Below are positions 63,124-64,000 of a stretch of 64,000 nt of DNA, in pieces; within the stretch, counting starts at the first letter, position 1, and every line of letters starts with the position of its first letter. The translations under genes and the position numbers were made by a program. Origin of the DNA: an uncultured Bacteroidales bacterium (GTDB lineage: Bacteria > Bacteroidota > Bacteroidia > Bacteroidales > UBA932); assembly GCA_905235675.1 (NCBI GenBank), contig CAJONC010000001.1, forward strand, positions 62,001 through 126,000, written 5' to 3'. The notes beneath the pieces are model-generated. The model saw nothing but the letters and a program-made list of their open reading frames with translations. It had not been told where the DNA came from and did not search any database.

Positions 63124-64000
63124 TTATTTTTCTTTGCTGTATTCACTTAACGGGTTCAGGTCGGGAAGTTCCCCGAGGCCGTAACGGAAAAGCACTACGC
63201 CCTCGGCGTTGGTTTCCTTCATCATCATCTCGCAGTCGGTGTAGATGCCTTCCGCATCCATGGGCACCACTTTCTGCTCGTCGGTATCGACATAGGTCGT
63301 GAGGCCTGCCCAGACCTTGGCGGGAGCGCCCTTGGCGGCGAAGTGGTCGGCCACCATCTTCCCCCATTCGGCTCCGCCCTTGCGGTAGGAGTCGCAGTGG
63401 AAGTAAATCATGGGCATCAGTATGTCGAGATACTGCCCCATCTGGGCGGGATCCTGTCCGTAGTAGTATTCGCTGTCGGGTTCGGGCATCAGTGCCGCGG
63501 AAAGTATGATTTTCGGATTCACCGCCTTGGTGGCAACATTTATCTGGCGGCAGAACTCGGTGACGCAGCCTGTAGCTGTAATCTCTTCGGAAGGATTGTG
63601 CTTGTGGGCGGTGCCTCCGAAACGGATATAGTCGAGATGTATGCCGTCCACGCCGTAGTTCACATACCGCACGGCCCTTTCTATGACCTCGTCGAAATAC
63701 TCCTGCTTGTAACGGTTGAGCGAATCGTCCACGGGATTTATCCATTTCCCTTCCTTGTAGAAGGCCTGGAACCAGATATGAACCTTCATTCCCCTGCCCT
63801 GGGCCTCATGGATGAAGGCAAGGGTGGAGTCCATGCCATGGCGCTCGAAGGCAACCTCGTGAAGTATGATATTGTCTATGGCCTTTGAATGGAGTTCATC
63901 GAGATCCACTTCATTCATGAATTTCGACCAGAGCCAGATGCCGTTGGTGTTGACAGGAGCCTGCTTGCAGGAAACGAGGGCTGCAGCGAGGAGAATTGCG
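63124..64000 (-). CDS. GHL10-like TIM-barrel lipoprotein, 5' end beyond the window
   Basis: The frame continues past an internal ATG at 63918 up to the window edge, reading AILLAAALVSCKQAPVNTN, a lipoprotein signal with lipobox LVSC, so the true start lies outside. The body is a TIM barrel: LAFIHEAQGRGMKVHIWFQAF, YVNYGVDGIHLDYIRFGG, PKIILSAALMPEPDSEYYYGQD, LDILMPMIYFHCDSY, KVWAGLTTYV, GVVLFRYG. HLDYIRFGG and the MPMIYFH strand are hallmarks of glycosyl-hydrolase-like 10 / DUF4015 proteins. First visible gene of the six-gene operon. Related in superfamily to the lipoprotein at 54534. It is probably an envelope glycosidase supplying sugar to the adjacent transporter and kinase. Confidence 0.75.
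   Translation of the reverse strand, partial: AILLAAALVSCKQAPVNTNGIWLWSKFMNEVDLDELHSKAIDNIILHEVAFERHGMDSTLAFIHEAQGRGMKVHIWFQAFYKEGKWINPVDDSLNRYKQEYFDEVIERAVRYVNYGVDGIHLDYIRFGGTAHKHNPSEEITATGCVTEFCRQINVATKAVNPKIILSAALMPEPDSEYYYGQDPAQMGQYLDILMPMIYFHCDSYRKGGAEWGKMVADHFAAKGAPAKVWAGLTTYVDTDEQKVVPMDAEGIYTDCEMMMKETNAEGVVLFRYGLGELPDLNPLSEYSKEK

Noticed and set aside
1..64000. CRISPR arrays, rRNA genes, prophage, integrase or transposase genes, replication origin
   Set aside because: I saw no regularly spaced direct repeats, no rRNA-like sequence and no recombinase motifs. The two palindromic elements are the only mobile-like DNA noted.

Overview
The window reads as a chromosome segment of an uncultured Bacteroidales bacterium, gut-type by gene content. 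The evidence is two SusC/SusD pairs, BACON, DUF4988 and DUF1735 lipoproteins, a DUF4954 protein, type III glutamine synthetase, lipoproteins ending in a lipobox cysteine, and promoters of the Bacteroidetes type (-7 box TAnnTTTG). Coding is GC-rich for the order and very dense. Many neighbours overlap as ATGA, and no gene-free stretch exceeds 300 bases. Genus cannot be fixed from this sequence; the order is an inference from gene families.

1-11109, mostly minus strand: a TPR protein broken by a frameshift, then ftsE-nth on the plus strand, then a convergent phosphohexomutase. Next is a minus-strand operon of a two-TM sensor-like protein, TrkH, a RecD/Pif1-type helicase and a DPP-IV-like peptidase. 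The peptidase gene is interrupted by a small palindromic element with an apparent 8-bp target duplication. 11185-24367: ROK regulator and GH3 glucosidase (plus), glnN-yicC (minus), then glmS, a DUF4954 protein, glnS and a C26 lipoprotein (plus), and tRNA-Arg(CCG) on the minus strand.

24415-45944, minus strand: one 12-gene polysaccharide-utilization locus (PUL) read from its own promoter at 45950-45981. Order: ECF sigma factor, FecR anti-sigma, SusC with STN domain, SusD, a shorter SusC, a second SusD, DUF1735 lipoprotein, heparinase II/III-like enzyme, DUF4988/BACON/Fn3 lipoprotein, BACON lipoprotein, and two FAD-dependent oxidoreductases. There is no recognisable glycoside hydrolase. The presumed logic is that substrate engages the STN-bearing transporter, FecR relays this and the sigma factor activates the locus.

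46038-50568: fabD and nifJ (pyruvate:ferredoxin oxidoreductase), closed by a good intrinsic terminator, then a second copy of the palindromic element. 50682-55949: a short LysR-type DNA-binding protein and a GH2 lipoprotein (minus), diverging from a TIM-barrel lipoprotein of GHL10 type (plus).

55960-64000, minus strand, entering from outside the window: a six-gene operon of a second GHL10-like lipoprotein, a BadF-type sugar kinase, a sugar MFS transporter, a secreted Ntn hydrolase, a GltS-type glutamate transporter, and a secreted fusion of an M20 amidohydrolase to a bleomycin-hydrolase-type cysteine peptidase. The content suggests use of amino-sugar and peptide material (muropeptide or glycoprotein-like), but that is inference. 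The most notable items are the palindromic element family with its gene-disrupting copy, the M20-C1 fusion enzyme, and the oxidoreductase-bearing PUL.
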